Below, piece by piece: positions 1 to 11,636 of a stretch of DNA of 64,000 bases. A program made the position numbers and the translations under genes. Under the pieces are notes generated by a model. The model was not told the DNA's origin. It made no database searches and saw nothing but the letters and a program-made list of their open reading frames with translations. Each line of letters opens with the position of its first letter. Positions within the stretch are counted from its first letter, which is position 1. The stretch comes from Ascochyta rabiei (Eukaryota; Ascomycota; Dothideomycetes; Pleosporales; Didymellaceae), in contig NC_082420.1 in the NCBI RefSeq assembly GCF_004011695.2, positions 372,001 through 436,000 of the forward strand. The letters are read 5' to 3'.

Positions 1-125
1 CCATCTCCGCCATCGTAGTGGCTAGATTGAGGAGGCACGCACAAGGCTGAGAAAACAATTGGCAGTCTGAGTCAAGATAATCATAGGCGCGTGAGGTTCG
101 CTCTTGCGTGATGTTCTACAAGGAA

Positions 126-3100
126 CTACATGAACATGTAGATAACACCCGATCGATCAGCCGAGATGATCATGCCATAAGGCTGCTCTACCAGAGCCAC
201 ATCCATAATTGTATCCAGGTGGGTCTTGAGAAGTTGCTGTTGCTGTAGCGATATCAGACCAGATCGAGATGACTTCGATGCTGGTTTTTTGCTCGAAGCA
301 GAGCTCTTGCTCTCTCGACCGTTCAAGGATTGGGGCGGGGGCTGCGACGAGAGCTCTGTAATGACAGTAGTATCGACTCCCGGCTGACTAATACCAAACT
401 GGGGCTTTGCCTCGTCTACCTCTAGGCCACTAACCACCATTGATGCTTCTGGACGATATGTGTCCCAGTATCGGATCTTCCAGTCCGGACCAGCGGTGAG
501 GATGAAAGTATGCTTCGCATCGCCCTTGTCGTCTACTGCTTGTGTATGCACGGCAAAGGCTCGGATACTACGATCTGCGCTTTGGTCTGCGGTGGGTTCT
601 AGTGCGGTGGCGAAACGGCCGAGCATTCCACCTGGCTTCTCTTCATCGAGATCAGCGAGTAGAGTGCTCTTCAGCCCTGTCTCCTTACCACCACCGATAC
701 GATACACACGTTCGCAGATGTGCTTCTCCCAATCCCACATCGTCACCTCACCTTGCCCGCTACCCCCAGCAATGTATAGCCGCTGTGATCGTTTTCTTCT
801 TGGATCTTGCACTAGCATGAGTCGATGTACGGGAGAGGCCCCGCTGTAGACCCATGCTTTGAGGCGCAATTTGAAGCGAAGATCCCATAGATTAAGCACA
901 CCATGGGATGTACCTAGCAACAGCCAATGTGCTTTCTTGTCCACACAGAAGCAGGTCGGGGTTCCATGGTTCAGTGGATTCTTTAAAACGAACAGCTCTT
1001 CCATGGTTTTTAGGTCCAGTGCAATAATCTTTGAAGTGTTCGTGGCCAACAACAGCACTGATTTGCTGTCCTCGTTGTAATGCTCTGACCAGACGGCCTG
1101 GTCTCCCTTCGATAATTGATACTCTCGGAGAAGTCTTGGTCTCCCAAACTTGACAGTACCATCGGCTCCTTGGAAATAATCAACACGTACAACGTGGACG
1201 CTACCATCACTGCCGGTAGCTACGAACGAGTAGGTTTGCTCCACAAAGACAAGACTTGTCACTTTCACATCATCGCCGAGCTTGTATGTCTGTCGAGAGC
1301 GACGTGTGATGTTGCGCTCGAGACGTGAAGTATCCCAGATCTTGACAGTGCCGTCGTCGGAACCACTGATGAAGAAGCCTTGATCCGGAGAAACTAGTAC
1401 ACGGCTCACAGCAGCGACATGCTCACTGAAAGTCGCCACCAGCATACCCTCAGGCCTCCATGGGACACCTGCTAAAGAATGGTGGGCATCTTTGTAGCGA
1501 ATAGGAGGTCTTCTGATCGGAAGCTGAATACGCGGTCCAAACTCAATCTCGCCAGAAGGGAAGCGTTCAATGAGCATCGAATCGAGCAGTTTCAAAACCG
1601 CAGGATCATTCCCTGTGTAATTGTGGGCATTTCTGAACCGTATTTGAGAAGGGCTCCGTTGTGGTTTGTCAACGGCAAATGGCGAGGACGGCTGACGAGA
1701 ACGAGACGTGTCTCGTGCATGCGCTGCATCGACTTTCCCGAAAGCATTTGCAGAAGTTGTACCAATCTCAGGAAGCGCTTTGTTTTCTCTCTTGTTGAGT
1801 AAGCTCAAAACGCTGTTACGATGATGTAACGATTGCAGGTGGTCTACAGTACCAAGCGAGCCTATGGGGGAGTGATTGGGCGATGTATTACTTGGCATCT
1901 GGAGCGAGCTCCTTCTTAAGCCAGTCTCAGAAGATGGTGATCCTCTACCGTGACGCAGGTCATGGGATGAGTTCGCAGGATTTGAACGCGGTGGTATGGC
2001 CATACGCCGCCCGCCGCTTTCTTCCCGGGCCAAACGGTCAGCTTGACTCTGCGCGTGGGGTATACGAGATGCAAGAGCGTCGACTTCTGTTGTAGATGCG
2101 TCGAGCAGTGCGTCTTGAATAGTCCGAGGATGACCGTAGTCCTCATGCCGGCCGATCACTGCTTGATCTCCGTTGACAGCGTGCTGCAAGTTGTCATCGA
2201 AGATGACGGTGAGGGCGTTGATCCCAAGGTCTTTTAGCGTTACAATGTTATTGAACCTTGTCGGGCTCGATGCGAGGCTATCCGACCGCCGTCGATGAAC
2301 TACTCGCCAGATGAACTCTCGCAGAGCAACAAGCTTGAAGTCATCTTCAGTTGTCATGCCTGCATTGCGAAGCTTCTGCAGCCAGGCCTGGTCCTCGGCG
2401 TTCTTCTGTATCCTCTGGAGCACTTTCACGTCTAGCTCACGACCAGAGGTAGCAGGAAGCGTCTCCTCTGTAGACCCAAATGTGAAAGTCTGCTGCTGCC
2501 TTGCAGAGGTCCAGAAAAGTCCCTTTTGCGCTTGCACAGCCCAGTTTGATGCCATCTCGATGAGCAACCTTGGCAAAGGTTTCTTGAGTGATTCAAGAAT
2601 TCTCGTGTGTGAGAAGTCGGACGGTACTACCTTCAGGTATGGCCTGATGAGATTGATTAAGATACTGTGCGTATCTGCGACTGAAAGATATCTTGATGCG
2701 GCCGAGATGAATTGGGCGGCTGCTTCTCTGATCCAAAGATTTGGGTGCATCGTGAGTCTTGCGACGATATCTACTAGCTCCCAGGTCTTAGATCGTTGAA
2801 AGAGTCCGAGTTCCGCCATAGAAGACAACGCGCGTATAACTCTTTCGACGACAAACTCCTCTGGGTCTGTCAACGCTTGAACCATTAGCGGCAAGATGTA
2901 ACCTTCCAGGCTTGCGCCTCCAACAAAGACGGCCACTCCAACAATTGCTTCGAAGAAGCCGCACTTCAACATCCAGTCTGGATCATTGAGGTAGGTATTG
3001 AGATGACTGAGTACTACATCATTCGCCCGAGGGCTGCCAAAGAACACGCATAAGTCAGAGACTGACCGGAGCATTGCGCGGCGGACAGACGCAGCAGAGT

Positions 3101-4871
3101 CGGTTAAGAGAGCCTTTGTATGCTTTTCAAATGCCTCAAGAAGATTGTGACGATCGGCATCGAAACGATTGCGGTGTGCTGACGATGAAAGGTTATCTTC
3201 GGCCTCGGGATCGGTCGCGGGCAGAGCCCCGTCCGCTCGTAACGCCTGGATCATGTCATGGTATTTTGCAGCCGTTGTAGCGAGTGTTCCTATACACAGA
3301 GCGTATTGCATACGAACAAGAGGATTTGCTCCCGATGAAGAATCAGGAAGGTATGCCTCCAACCGTGGGAGAACGTACTCCGGGAAGATATAGGCATTGA
3401 TAGGAGACACGACTTGTACCATTGCAAGGATCTGTGTAAGGGATCTTAATGCGGTGATCCTAACTTGCTCTGACTTGTCGGTGAGCAGCTGTGCAACGTA
3501 CGGTATCACACGATCCAGCTTTGCTTCGTCAGTCAGACGTTCGGAGAAAGCTAACAGTAGCTCCAACCCCCTAACACGAGCAGATGCACGGGCTGTCCCT
3601 CGCATACACGAGACAACGATGGTGAGAAATATCAAGTTGCCGTCATCTTGCGCAAGACTTCTTGTAGGAGACGCTTGGTGCTGGTAGTTGGGGATGTCGA
3701 TGTGTAGCGGGAACAACTTTGCGTTTGGCTCGGGAGGCGCGTGTCGTGGCCTGGCAAGCTCTTTTCCTTCGTTGTTTGAAAGTAGATGCGAAATCTTGTC
3801 GTAATCGTTGTAGACCTGGTCGATTCGCTCATCTGGCTCTCCGAGATGCTCGGAACCGGTCGTCACCGGTTTCCGACCTGAGGATGGATCTGTGATCGAG
3901 TACATGTATTGTTGCAAAAATCCATAGAAATAGTCTGGAAACACCTTGCCTCTCCAATGCGTGAGGTAGTCTTCAGCTGACATTCTGGAATTTGGATCCA
4001 CTTGTATCATGTGCACGATAAGCTCCCGTACGTGGGGGTCCTGTATTTTACCAAGGTGGTAGTGCTCCGGGTTGTATTCGCCTTGTCGGTACTTAAAAAG
4101 CTGGCTCAAAGAGAATATGGGCGCCTCTAGAAACAACTCTGCAATGACACAGCCGACACTGAAGATGTCCATTGCCCAGTTCACACTGCCTTCTCCCTCA
4201 GGCTGCTGGCCGGAGGCTAGGAACCGTTCGGGTGCCAAATAGCATGTGCGCCGTCCAGATAGGTCGAAGTAGAACGAGAAATCAGCAGGATTGTCTTCGG
4301 GAACATGCGCGGGTTTGTATGTAGATGAGAAATCGGTTAGATAGAGCCAATTCCAGGACGTGACCAAGATGTTTTCGGTTTTGATATCGCCATGATAAAC
4401 GTTTTGAGCATGACAGTCGCGAATAGTAGAGAGCAGCTGGAAGGAAAGCCATTTCTTCTCAATCTCTTCGAGGAAAGGGCGTGTACTTAGTCGGTCATAC
4501 AACGAACTGTGAATGTACTGACGCACGAGATAACCACAAGCAGCCGTTTCGATAATACGATGGTACGCCAAGGCGTTCGGAACTTCTGCAAGCACCTTGC
4601 GTTCGTCTAAACAAGCGTCAGTCTCAGCATAGCAGAGATGCTTATAGTATCACTCACGAAGCAGCCGCCTCGCGTAGGTCTCAAAGTTGAACTGCGCGTA
4701 TGGCTTCATCACCACGCGTGCCACAACCAGGCCATCTCTGTGTCGTGCCCTTACGGCTTTCATGAACCGGGCGGCACCGAGAGATTTCTCATATTGCAAA
4801 TCAGCCAGCTCCGGTACATCGATGTTGGCGGTGCCAGCCGAGAGCGTGGTGAGTGAGAACCCTTGTCCCAT
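126..4871 (-). CDS. VPS15: VPS15-type protein kinase, PI3-kinase regulatory subunit
   Basis: Regulatory subunit of the class III PI3-kinase (Vps34) complexes that make PI3P in autophagy and endosome-to-vacuole sorting. Two exons: 4658..4871 and 126..4606, with a 51-nt intron 4607..4657 (GTGAGT...TAG). The product is 1564 aa. It starts MGQGFS, the N-myristoylation signal expected of Vps15. The kinase domain follows, with HGDIKTEN as catalytic loop and DFSS where most kinases have DFG; this degenerate site is typical of the family. GRRTCYLAPERF is the activation-segment end. The middle (about residues 400-800) is helical HEAT-repeat-like, and the C-terminal third holds WD40 repeats (GSDDGTVKIWD, GHGTPT...LNLWD). 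The order myristoyl-kinase-HEAT-WD40 and the length match Vps15/PIK3R4. The gene diverges from FIG4, another phosphoinositide gene. The start ATG at 4871 is preferred because the upstream exon supplies the missing kinase N-lobe. Confidence 0.96.
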
Positions 4872-5379
4872 GGTAGCGATTAACGTAGTCGAACACTAAG
4901 GCGCGACGTGTTGGTGCCTGCCAGCCCGCATGTTGAGATGATGCCAAATTTCGGTCTCAGCGTTTTACAAACTCGGGGCACAGTATCAAGATGTAGAAGC
5001 GGCTGGTCGCATGCTGGTGTTTGCGGAATGAAAGCTGCTATGAAATAGACCACGTGCAGGATGAGGTCGTTGTCATCCTCCACTGGTTCTGGGCTCCAGT
5101 GGCAGCGGGCGCTAAAATTCTGACTAAGCCGCGGAATGACGCACGTTCAAACGACCTGCTGTTGTCACGTCTACAGAGCACGTTGCAGACTTGCGCTAGC
5201 ACGTTCGCTGCTGCTCACCACCAGTGTGCAGCTGGCCTGACACGAATTTCGCACTTAACGGTTCAGTCTCTACAGTCAACACCCCCACGGACGCTAACCT
5301 TCGCCCAAACGCAGCCATGACCACATGACACAGGCTTGATTGAAGTGCAGTCGTTATCTTTGCCTACGTGCAGCATAAG
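4872..5379. promoter_or_regulatory. Divergent VPS15/FIG4 promoter region
   Basis: About 500 bp between the two divergent starts. No convincing ORF; the short frames here lack conservation signs. It should hold both promoters and 5' UTRs. I see no clear TATA box or named factor site. Confidence 0.5.
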
Positions 5380-8300
5380 ATGGATGCTTCAAGACCGAGG
5401 CCGGATCTGAGGGAACGTGCTAGTTCCGCAGCATCCAAAGCAACGACATCGCATGAAAGTTTCCATGAGAAGCCAGACGATTCGGAGAGGACATCTTCCC
5501 TCGCTGGAAGCCCCGAACTGTTGCCTCAAAACGATGCTTCCTCTAGCAACTTCAAGCCGGAGGCTGACCTTGACAAATTACCCGGAGTAGGTCAGTCCCG
5601 CACAGAGACCGAGTCGATCAAGTTCGGTGGCGAAGAAGAAGACCCTGCTGTGGGTGTATCCTTTCGAAGGCCTGTAAGCCCGGCCACAGTACACAAGGTC
5701 AAGGGCGTCTCATATCAGAAAGTCGGTGAGAATGGCATCAGTAGGATGCATAAGTTCTCATTGTATGAGACGAGCACTCGTTTCTATCTCATCGGGGCGG
5801 ATATCATGGAGAAGCAGTATCGTGTGCTCAAAATTGATCGAACAGCACCGCCGGGTCACCTGAACATCTTTGAGGACGACATAGTATACAACAGACGAGA
5901 GATGCACGGGCTTCTGGGCACCATTTCGGACGGCAATAAAGGCACCGGCGGGATGAAACTCAAGTGTAGTACATGGGGTCTGCTAGGGTTCATCCGCTTT
6001 ACCGATGCTTACTATATGCTTCTGATCTCCAAAAGAGCCCAGGTAGCCATGCTGGGGGGGCATTATATTTATCAGGTCGATGGAACAGAGATGATACCTC
6101 TCACAACTGGAGCTTCATCTCGATTTCAAAAAGACCGGAATCCAGACGAGGCCAGATTTCTTGCAAGCCTCGCAAACCTGGATCTGACACGATCGTTCTA
6201 TTTCAGCTACTCATACAACGTCACAAGAAGCCTTCAACAGAACATCATTCACGAGCGGACAGCCCTGAACGAAGGTATCGAGAGCCCCGAACGCAACTAT
6301 CAGGATATGTTTGTGTGGAATCACTACCTGTTAGACCCCGCCCGTGCCGTTCTGAAAAACGTATACGATTGGTGTCACCCGGTCATACACGGATATGTAG
6401 ATCAGTCTTCCCTTGACGTCTTTGGGCGCCGGATCTACATCACCATCATCGCTCGACGATCGAGACACTTTGCTGGAGCACGATTTTTGAAAAGAGGTAC
6501 AAATGATCTGGGTTATGTTGCCAACGATGTGGAATCCGAACAAATTGTGTCCGAGGCACTCACTACGTCCTTCCATGCACCTGGACCACGGCTCTATACA
6601 AACCCAACGTACACGTCATACGTTCAGCATCGTGGCAGTATACCACTGTACTGGACACAAGACAACACAGGTGTTACACCCAAACCGGACATCGATCTGA
6701 GCCTTGTAGATCCGTTCTACAGCGCTGCGGCTCTTCACTTTGATGACTTGTTCGAACGTTACGGTGCTCCTGTCATCGCCTTGAATTTAATCAAAGCGCG
6801 AGAGCGAACACCGAGAGAGTCCAAGTTACTGTACGAGTACAAGTACTGCATTGACTATCTCAATCAGTCATTACCAAAAGACAAGAAGATTCGATACGAG
6901 GCTTTCGATATGTCGCGCGCCGCCAAGACAAGAGGACAAGACGTGATAGGTACACTGGAGAGTCTGGCTGAGAAAGTCCTGCTCGAGACAGGCTTCTTCA
7001 AGAACGGAGATGATACCGACGGTACATCACGGGTACAGAACGGTGTGGCGAGAACCAATTGCATCGATTGTCTTGACCGCACGAATGCCGCCCAGTTTGT
7101 GATTGGAAAGAGAGCTCTCGGTCGCCAACTACAGGCTCTCGGTATCATCGCGGGGAACACAGTCGAGTATGACTCGGATTGTGTAGAGATGTTCACTCAT
7201 ATGTTCCACGGACATGGAGACACCATTGCAATACAATACGGTGGGTCACATCTCGTCAACACAATGGCCACTTACCGGAAGATCAACCAATGGCAGAGTA
7301 GTTCTCGCGATATGGTGGAGAGCTTCAAAAGGTACTATCACAACTCTTTCCTCGACTCGCAGCGTCAGGAAGCCTACAATCTCTTTCTCGGCAACTACAC
7401 ATTCCATCAAGGCCAGCCGATGCTATGGGATCTGACAACTGACTACTACCTGCATCATGCTGATCCACGCGCCTATCTGGAGAAAACACGAAGAGACTAC
7501 AACAATTGGTTCACTGCTTCAAACCTGGAGCCGAGGATGTTGCCACCCCCAAGTCATTCTGCAGTGCTGAAAACCAAATCGCTCCAGGCAAATATCGGAT
7601 TCCGCGATGACTACTGGCTTGAATACTACCGGCCCTTGGCTATATCATCGTTCCTAAAGATTTTTGCCTTCCGGCTGGCATCGCCAAATCGCGCTGCACG
7701 CGATAGCAGAGACGGGCTTTCACCATCACGCGTTGAAGACTTGTCACCTTTCGTTCCTCGAAAAAAACAGCACGAGCAGGTTTCTCATCGTAACAATGTA
7801 AAGAAAGGGCCTCGGAAGGGGGTCACCATACTCGATCCAGTGAGCGAGGTCGACTCGCGGCAAGGTAGCGTTATGGCTCGACGACGCCACCATGTACAAC
7901 TCAGTGTACCCGACACAAATTCGTCTTTCACACACTCGATACTTCGGGACTCACATTTCGAGACAGACATGCCGTCTTCGGCGCCTGCCACAATGAGCTC
8001 GTTTCCATCTCTAGCAAACTCAATGTCAACTTCGACAGGCTTAGCTTCAACTGTGCGACCCGGCTTCAAGCCTGCCGACAAGACGCTCATCAACCAGTGG
8101 ACACTAGAGCAGTTCTACGATAACAGCATCAATCCTACTGTTTCTGGTTCTGAAGCAGATGAGTACACACGGTACATTGAACATCCATTGAACCTACCCT
8201 TGGTGGTGAGTAGTGAAATGCCGAGCGCGGACGACCCAGGTGCTATGGAGTACTACGAATACCTATGCATGACCGAAGGTGGACCGCAAGCACCAACCGA

Positions 8301-8721
8301 TATCGATGAGTCCAGTATCGCTGCTTCTGGGCTTGCTCGCATCGATACCGACGTCGCTTCTCTCCGCTCTTTCCAATCCTACTCGCGGCCTATGACCTCG
8401 GCCTCCGTCAGCACCCCGTTCTCACACGCCCCAACGTATTCTTGGCCACAGTCGCTGAACCCTCATCCGCACCTCTACCCGTCTTTCACCGATGAAATCT
8501 TGCCGCAAACATACTCGACATCTGGCAAATTTCAGACAGCCGAGGAAGACATCGAGGAATTTGAAGAGTACCTGGATGTCAAAGATAACCCACTGGATGT
8601 TGAAGAAGAGGATGGTACCAAGAAGCGGTATAAGGCCTACAGGCAATGGCTGAAGGGTAAGAGCTTCTTCAAGCAGAGCAAGGTTGATCCGGAGTGGCAG
8701 AATCAGTTGCCAGTTAGATGA
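5380..8721 (+). CDS. FIG4: SAC-domain polyphosphoinositide phosphatase FIG4
   Basis: Phosphatidylinositol 3,5-bisphosphate 5-phosphatase of the vacuole/endosome membrane, working in the Fab1-Vac14-Fig4 complex. The product is 1113 aa without introns. After a low-complexity N-terminus the SAC domain begins near residue 100 (FSLYETSTRFYLIG). The catalytic CX5R(T/S) motif reads CIDCLDRT at about residues 561-568, preceded by ARTN. Downstream comes the long Fig4-type extension (GNYTFHQGQP, LWDLTTDYYLHH), and an acidic/basic tail ends KSFFKQSKVDPEWQ. The size (Fig4 is usually 880-1100 aa) and the long C-terminus separate it from Sac1, which is shorter and has C-terminal membrane spans. The open frame extends to a GTG four codons upstream; ATG 5380 (MDASRPRPD) is the likely start. 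Confidence 0.94.
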   Translation: MDASRPRPDLRERASSAASKATTSHESFHEKPDDSERTSSLAGSPELLPQNDASSSNFKPEADLDKLPGVGQSRTETESIKFGGEEEDPAVGVSFRRPVSPATVHKVKGVSYQKVGENGISRMHKFSLYETSTRFYLIGADIMEKQYRVLKIDRTAPPGHLNIFEDDIVYNRREMHGLLGTISDGNKGTGGMKLKCSTWGLLGFIRFTDAYYMLLISKRAQVAMLGGHYIYQVDGTEMIPLTTGASSRFQKDRNPDEARFLASLANLDLTRSFYFSYSYNVTRSLQQNIIHERTALNEGIESPERNYQDMFVWNHYLLDPARAVLKNVYDWCHPVIHGYVDQSSLDVFGRRIYITIIARRSRHFAGARFLKRGTNDLGYVANDVESEQIVSEALTTSFHAPGPRLYTNPTYTSYVQHRGSIPLYWTQDNTGVTPKPDIDLSLVDPFYSAAALHFDDLFERYGAPVIALNLIKARERTPRESKLLYEYKYCIDYLNQSLPKDKKIRYEAFDMSRAAKTRGQDVIGTLESLAEKVLLETGFFKNGDDTDGTSRVQNGVARTNCIDCLDRTNAAQFVIGKRALGRQLQALGIIAGNTVEYDSDCVEMFTHMFHGHGDTIAIQYGGSHLVNTMATYRKINQWQSSSRDMVESFKRYYHNSFLDSQRQEAYNLFLGNYTFHQGQPMLWDLTTDYYLHHADPRAYLEKTRRDYNNWFTASNLEPRMLPPPSHSAVLKTKSLQANIGFRDDYWLEYYRPLAISSFLKIFAFRLASPNRAARDSRDGLSPSRVEDLSPFVPRKKQHEQVSHRNNVKKGPRKGVTILDPVSEVDSRQGSVMARRRHHVQLSVPDTNSSFTHSILRDSHFETDMPSSAPATMSSFPSLANSMSTSTGLASTVRPGFKPADKTLINQWTLEQFYDNSINPTVSGSEADEYTRYIEHPLNLPLVVSSEMPSADDPGAMEYYEYLCMTEGGPQAPTDIDESSIAASGLARIDTDVASLRSFQSYSRPMTSASVSTPFSHAPTYSWPQSLNPHPHLYPSFTDEILPQTYSTSGKFQTAEEDIEEFEEYLDVKDNPLDVEEEDGTKKRYKAYRQWLKGKSFFKQSKVDPEWQNQLPVR

Positions 8722-8842
8722 TGAAAATCTCTATGGGCATAGGAACAGATGGCGTTTGGGTATTCATAACAGCGTTTATTGCATGGCATCTGGAGTTAAA
8801 GTACAAACCACAAACAAAGTCGAGTCGGCTATTGCTGAAATT

Positions 8843-9585
8843 CTACCATGCGCTAGCCGTTTCAGTAACCCACTGCGTGCCACATTCCCCGTGGCAATAG
8901 CCCCTGCACTCCCTCTCTCTCGTGACTGTCGGTGTACTACTACATCCCTTCACCTCCCCCTTTGGCACAGTAACTGTGCTCAGTATGATACAGTCAGGCA
9001 CAGCGCAACCCATTGTGTCCTCGGGGCAGATTTTCGTTGCGCTCACAGTATGAGTATAACACGGCCTAGTCGACGACAGTGTTGGCTCGAGGGTAAGTGT
9101 CGAAGCGGTGAAGGAAGTCGTCGGGGGCCCAGCACAGGACGCAACGACGGTCCAGCTTGTTGCACACCCTGTAGGGCACTTGGTCGGGCAAGGCGCATAT
9201 ACTGTATCTGTGGCTGTGCGTGTACAACAGTTGTCAGTTATACAAGGCTGCGTAATGGTTGACAGCAGCAGACACAGAGGGCGGATGCAGTGGGCAGCGT
9301 TGAAGGTGCAGGAGGACCATGGTGCAGGTCTATCGACGCGTGTACTGAATGATGGACAGTGGCGTGGGGCGAGAGTGGTGGTTGTGATTGTAGTACGGAC
9401 TACGGTACGATATGTGCGAGTGACCGGTGTTGAGGCTGGACAAGTCTGTGAAGAGGGGAAGGGAGGCGTGTAGGGCGGGATGGCGAAGGCGAAGGAGCTT
9501 GTGATTGTTAGCACTGGGATGAGGCTTTCCTAGGATGGAACTGCATGTACCAAAGGCTCAGAAGTAACAATGTGATAGTATACAT
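8843..9585 (-). CDS. Candidate cysteine-rich secreted protein, exon model unresolved
   Basis: Not recognised as a named family. The open frame 8843..9514 encodes about 223 residues with about 20 cysteines plus many Thr, Ser and Pro (TTTSFTASTLTLEPT, CRGYCHGECG), a composition typical of small secreted or cell-wall fungal proteins. It has no ATG at its 5' end; the first codon is GTG and a TAG lies just upstream after in-frame ESLIPV, so an upstream exon is expected. A possible signal-peptide start is the ATG at 9585 (MYTITLLLLSLWYM), but I could not find a splice pair that joins the frames cleanly. The region lies 3' of FIG4, tail to tail. It could be a real effector-like gene or a chance GC-biased frame; the cysteine density argues for real. 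Confidence 0.4.
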
Positions 9586-10281
9586 TGTGAGTGCTCAGCC
9601 AGAAGTGATATTGTGGGTATACTCAGGATGCGAGCGATCGTGCTGCTTATCTTATGCTCTTTCTCTATCTGCCTCCTTCCTGGAGCTACCATCGGGGTTG
9701 CGATGCTACCGATCCGAGGAATACGAAGGACTGCTGTGATCACAAGGTTGGTAGGAGGAGTCGAAGACGGGCTTGTGTCATGTTTATGCGTACGCTTTCT
9801 TGGAATGTACGAATGGTCTCGAGACAGACATCGAGCTGAACTCTTGCAACCAATCAAGATGTGGGTGGCTTCTCAACAGCCAAACAAAACAGACGATGAC
9901 GCTTGCCGTTAGACTATTGTTACTATTCTAAGTGCTTCATGAGTTACTGCATGAGTGTCTGGTCGTTTAGAGAACAGTAAGACCATGACACGATCAGTGG
10001 AATGTATGGTTTTGTGTGTAAACCGCCTTTCGTATCCCACAGAAATTGCCAGAGCCGAGAGTGCTATGGTGCCGCGCGCGTGAATTAAAAAAAAACGCTC
10101 AGCGTTACAGCAGAACTATAGTTTCTTGCCTGTCTGGCGGTTCCGCAGTCCACATTTGAGACTAGCAGCAGCATTTTGGGGTCATTGCAATCGTACTATC
10201 GCAGCTCACGGCTGCTTTCGATTCGAACGCCCTCGATGCCAAATTATGTTACACGTATATACACTTTCGTATGAAGCTGAA
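9586..10281. other. Intergenic, no supported gene
   Basis: About 700 bp. One short plus-strand frame from ATG 9628 (about 94 aa) starts with a hydrophobic stretch (MRAIVLLILCSFSICLL) but has no other sign of coding. A poly-A run lies at 10087-10095. Otherwise I see nothing. Confidence 0.4.
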
Positions 10282-10923
10282 TTAAGCAGCGGCGGCCTTT
10301 GGCTTCTTCGTTCCGTACTTCGATCTCGATGTGATTCTGTTGCCAACACCTCCCTGCACCTTGTTAGCCAGAGCACGGGTTCGGGTAATGACGTAGTACA
10401 CACCAGGTCCAATGCTCCTCTGACCAAATGGTACTTTACACCAGGACAATCTTGCGCGCGCCCACCTCGTACCATGACGACCGAATGCTGCTGTACGTTG
10501 TGGCCTAGGGATGAGTCAGCTCGTTGATGTCAGATCTCCGGGTCCTGCCTGTAACACACCCTCTCCAGGAATGTATGCCGTGATGACTTTTCCCGTACTC
10601 AATCTGACCCTGGCGATCTTCCTCTCTCCCGAGTTGGGCTTCTTCGGCTTCGTTGTGCCGACCTTCAAGCAAACGCCCTTCAGCTCTGGTCGGTTGGCGA
10701 GCTGCGGCGATCGCAGCTTTCGTGCTCTTTGTGCAATTCGCCCCTGACGTAGAACCTGGATCAATGTGCATTTGTTGGCTCGCGATGCGGGTGTAGGGCC
10801 GAGCGAGAGGCCAGCGAAGGCGTTGTGGAGAGATGTGGCGGCGATGGACGGCCGCGCAGCAATCAAAGAGGATTGCGCAAAGATGGACGGCCGTACGAGG
10901 CGTCGAAGGAACTGGACAGACAT
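10282..10923 (-). CDS. MRPS12: Mitochondrial ribosomal protein uS12m (MRPS12)
   Basis: Mitochondrial small-subunit protein of the decoding centre. Three exons: 10560..10923, 10404..10504 and 10282..10353. Introns are 10505..10559 (55 nt) and 10354..10403 (50 nt, GTGTGT...GCTAAC...CAG). The product is 178 aa. After a basic, Arg-rich presumed mitochondrial presequence ([13 protein letters not shown]) come the universal S12 motifs: [23 protein letters not shown] completed across the first splice to [28 protein letters not shown], and, across the second splice, [18 protein letters not shown]. Each splice restores the conserved S12 frame, so the exons are reliable. A longer open frame to TTG 10956 exists; ATG 10923 is preferred. 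Confidence 0.94.
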
Positions 10924-11598
10924 GGCGGCGGCGGTGATGATGTTGCGCTGTTGCAATGGACAAAAGTTCGTGATGCAGCGCGTTTGATTTGAGATGACTA
11001 AGCGGTGCCGACATCCCTTATCTTAGCTCCAGCTTTCCCATGCTTTGCCACAAAGTATCGTATATCGGAGCCATCATGAACTTCTGCATATTTCGAGTCA
11101 GCATCTTCACGGCTGTAATTGGGTCAGACTTGCGTCTGTAAGCCAAGATCTACGTACTGTGTCTGCAGACGAGAGCCACCGAGCAACTTGTGTTGTCGTC
11201 ACAGGTCGATTATTCTCCAGCTGTACGACCTGAGACACAGATACTAAACCAATTTTCCAGCGTATCGTGATCACGAAGCTTGAAAGTAGATACACAGTCC
11301 CTATCCATGTGCTGAGTGGTATGGAGGAGGCAAACTGCGTTCCACCTAGTTAGCTACCCTCACGCAGTTGTTACGCCGGGCAGAACACCAACTTACAGTA
11401 GGCTGTATCTCTATTCTCTCTACACCACGCAAACTGGATGCAATTTCAATTTTCTTTAGTTACTAATACTTAAAAGCCTAAGCGCCACGAATGCATACAT
11501 GACTATAGCTTGTTGTGCAGTAGTTGTAGTGTTATGCTGCGTTGTCACAAAGTTGGCTTGCAGTGGGTAACGGTATTCTCTTTCCGCACTTTGGTTTC
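10924..11598. other. Intergenic between MRPS12 and transposon
   Basis: No supported gene on either strand. The stretch becomes AT-richer towards 11450. I looked for an N-terminal HET exon (CxLC-type) to complete the HET gene beyond the transposon and saw none. Confidence 0.4.
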
Positions 11599-11600
11599 TA

Positions 11601-11636
11601 CCGTGTCCGTGCGCGCAACGACCGGAGTCGCGCAAC
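11601..11636 (+). repeat. Left terminal inverted repeat
   Basis: 36 bp beginning CCGTGTCCGTGCGCG and perfectly complementary to 13694..13729. Looser similarity continues inwards (ACCGAA). It contains a near-repeat of GCGCAAC(G/A)ACCG. Unlike the interior it is GC-rich and keeps CpA sites. Confidence 0.95.

Noticed and set aside
10215..10232. B-box-like GTTCGAATC on the minus strand, possible tRNA
   Set aside because: The T stem does not pair and no acceptor or anticodon arm can be formed around it.
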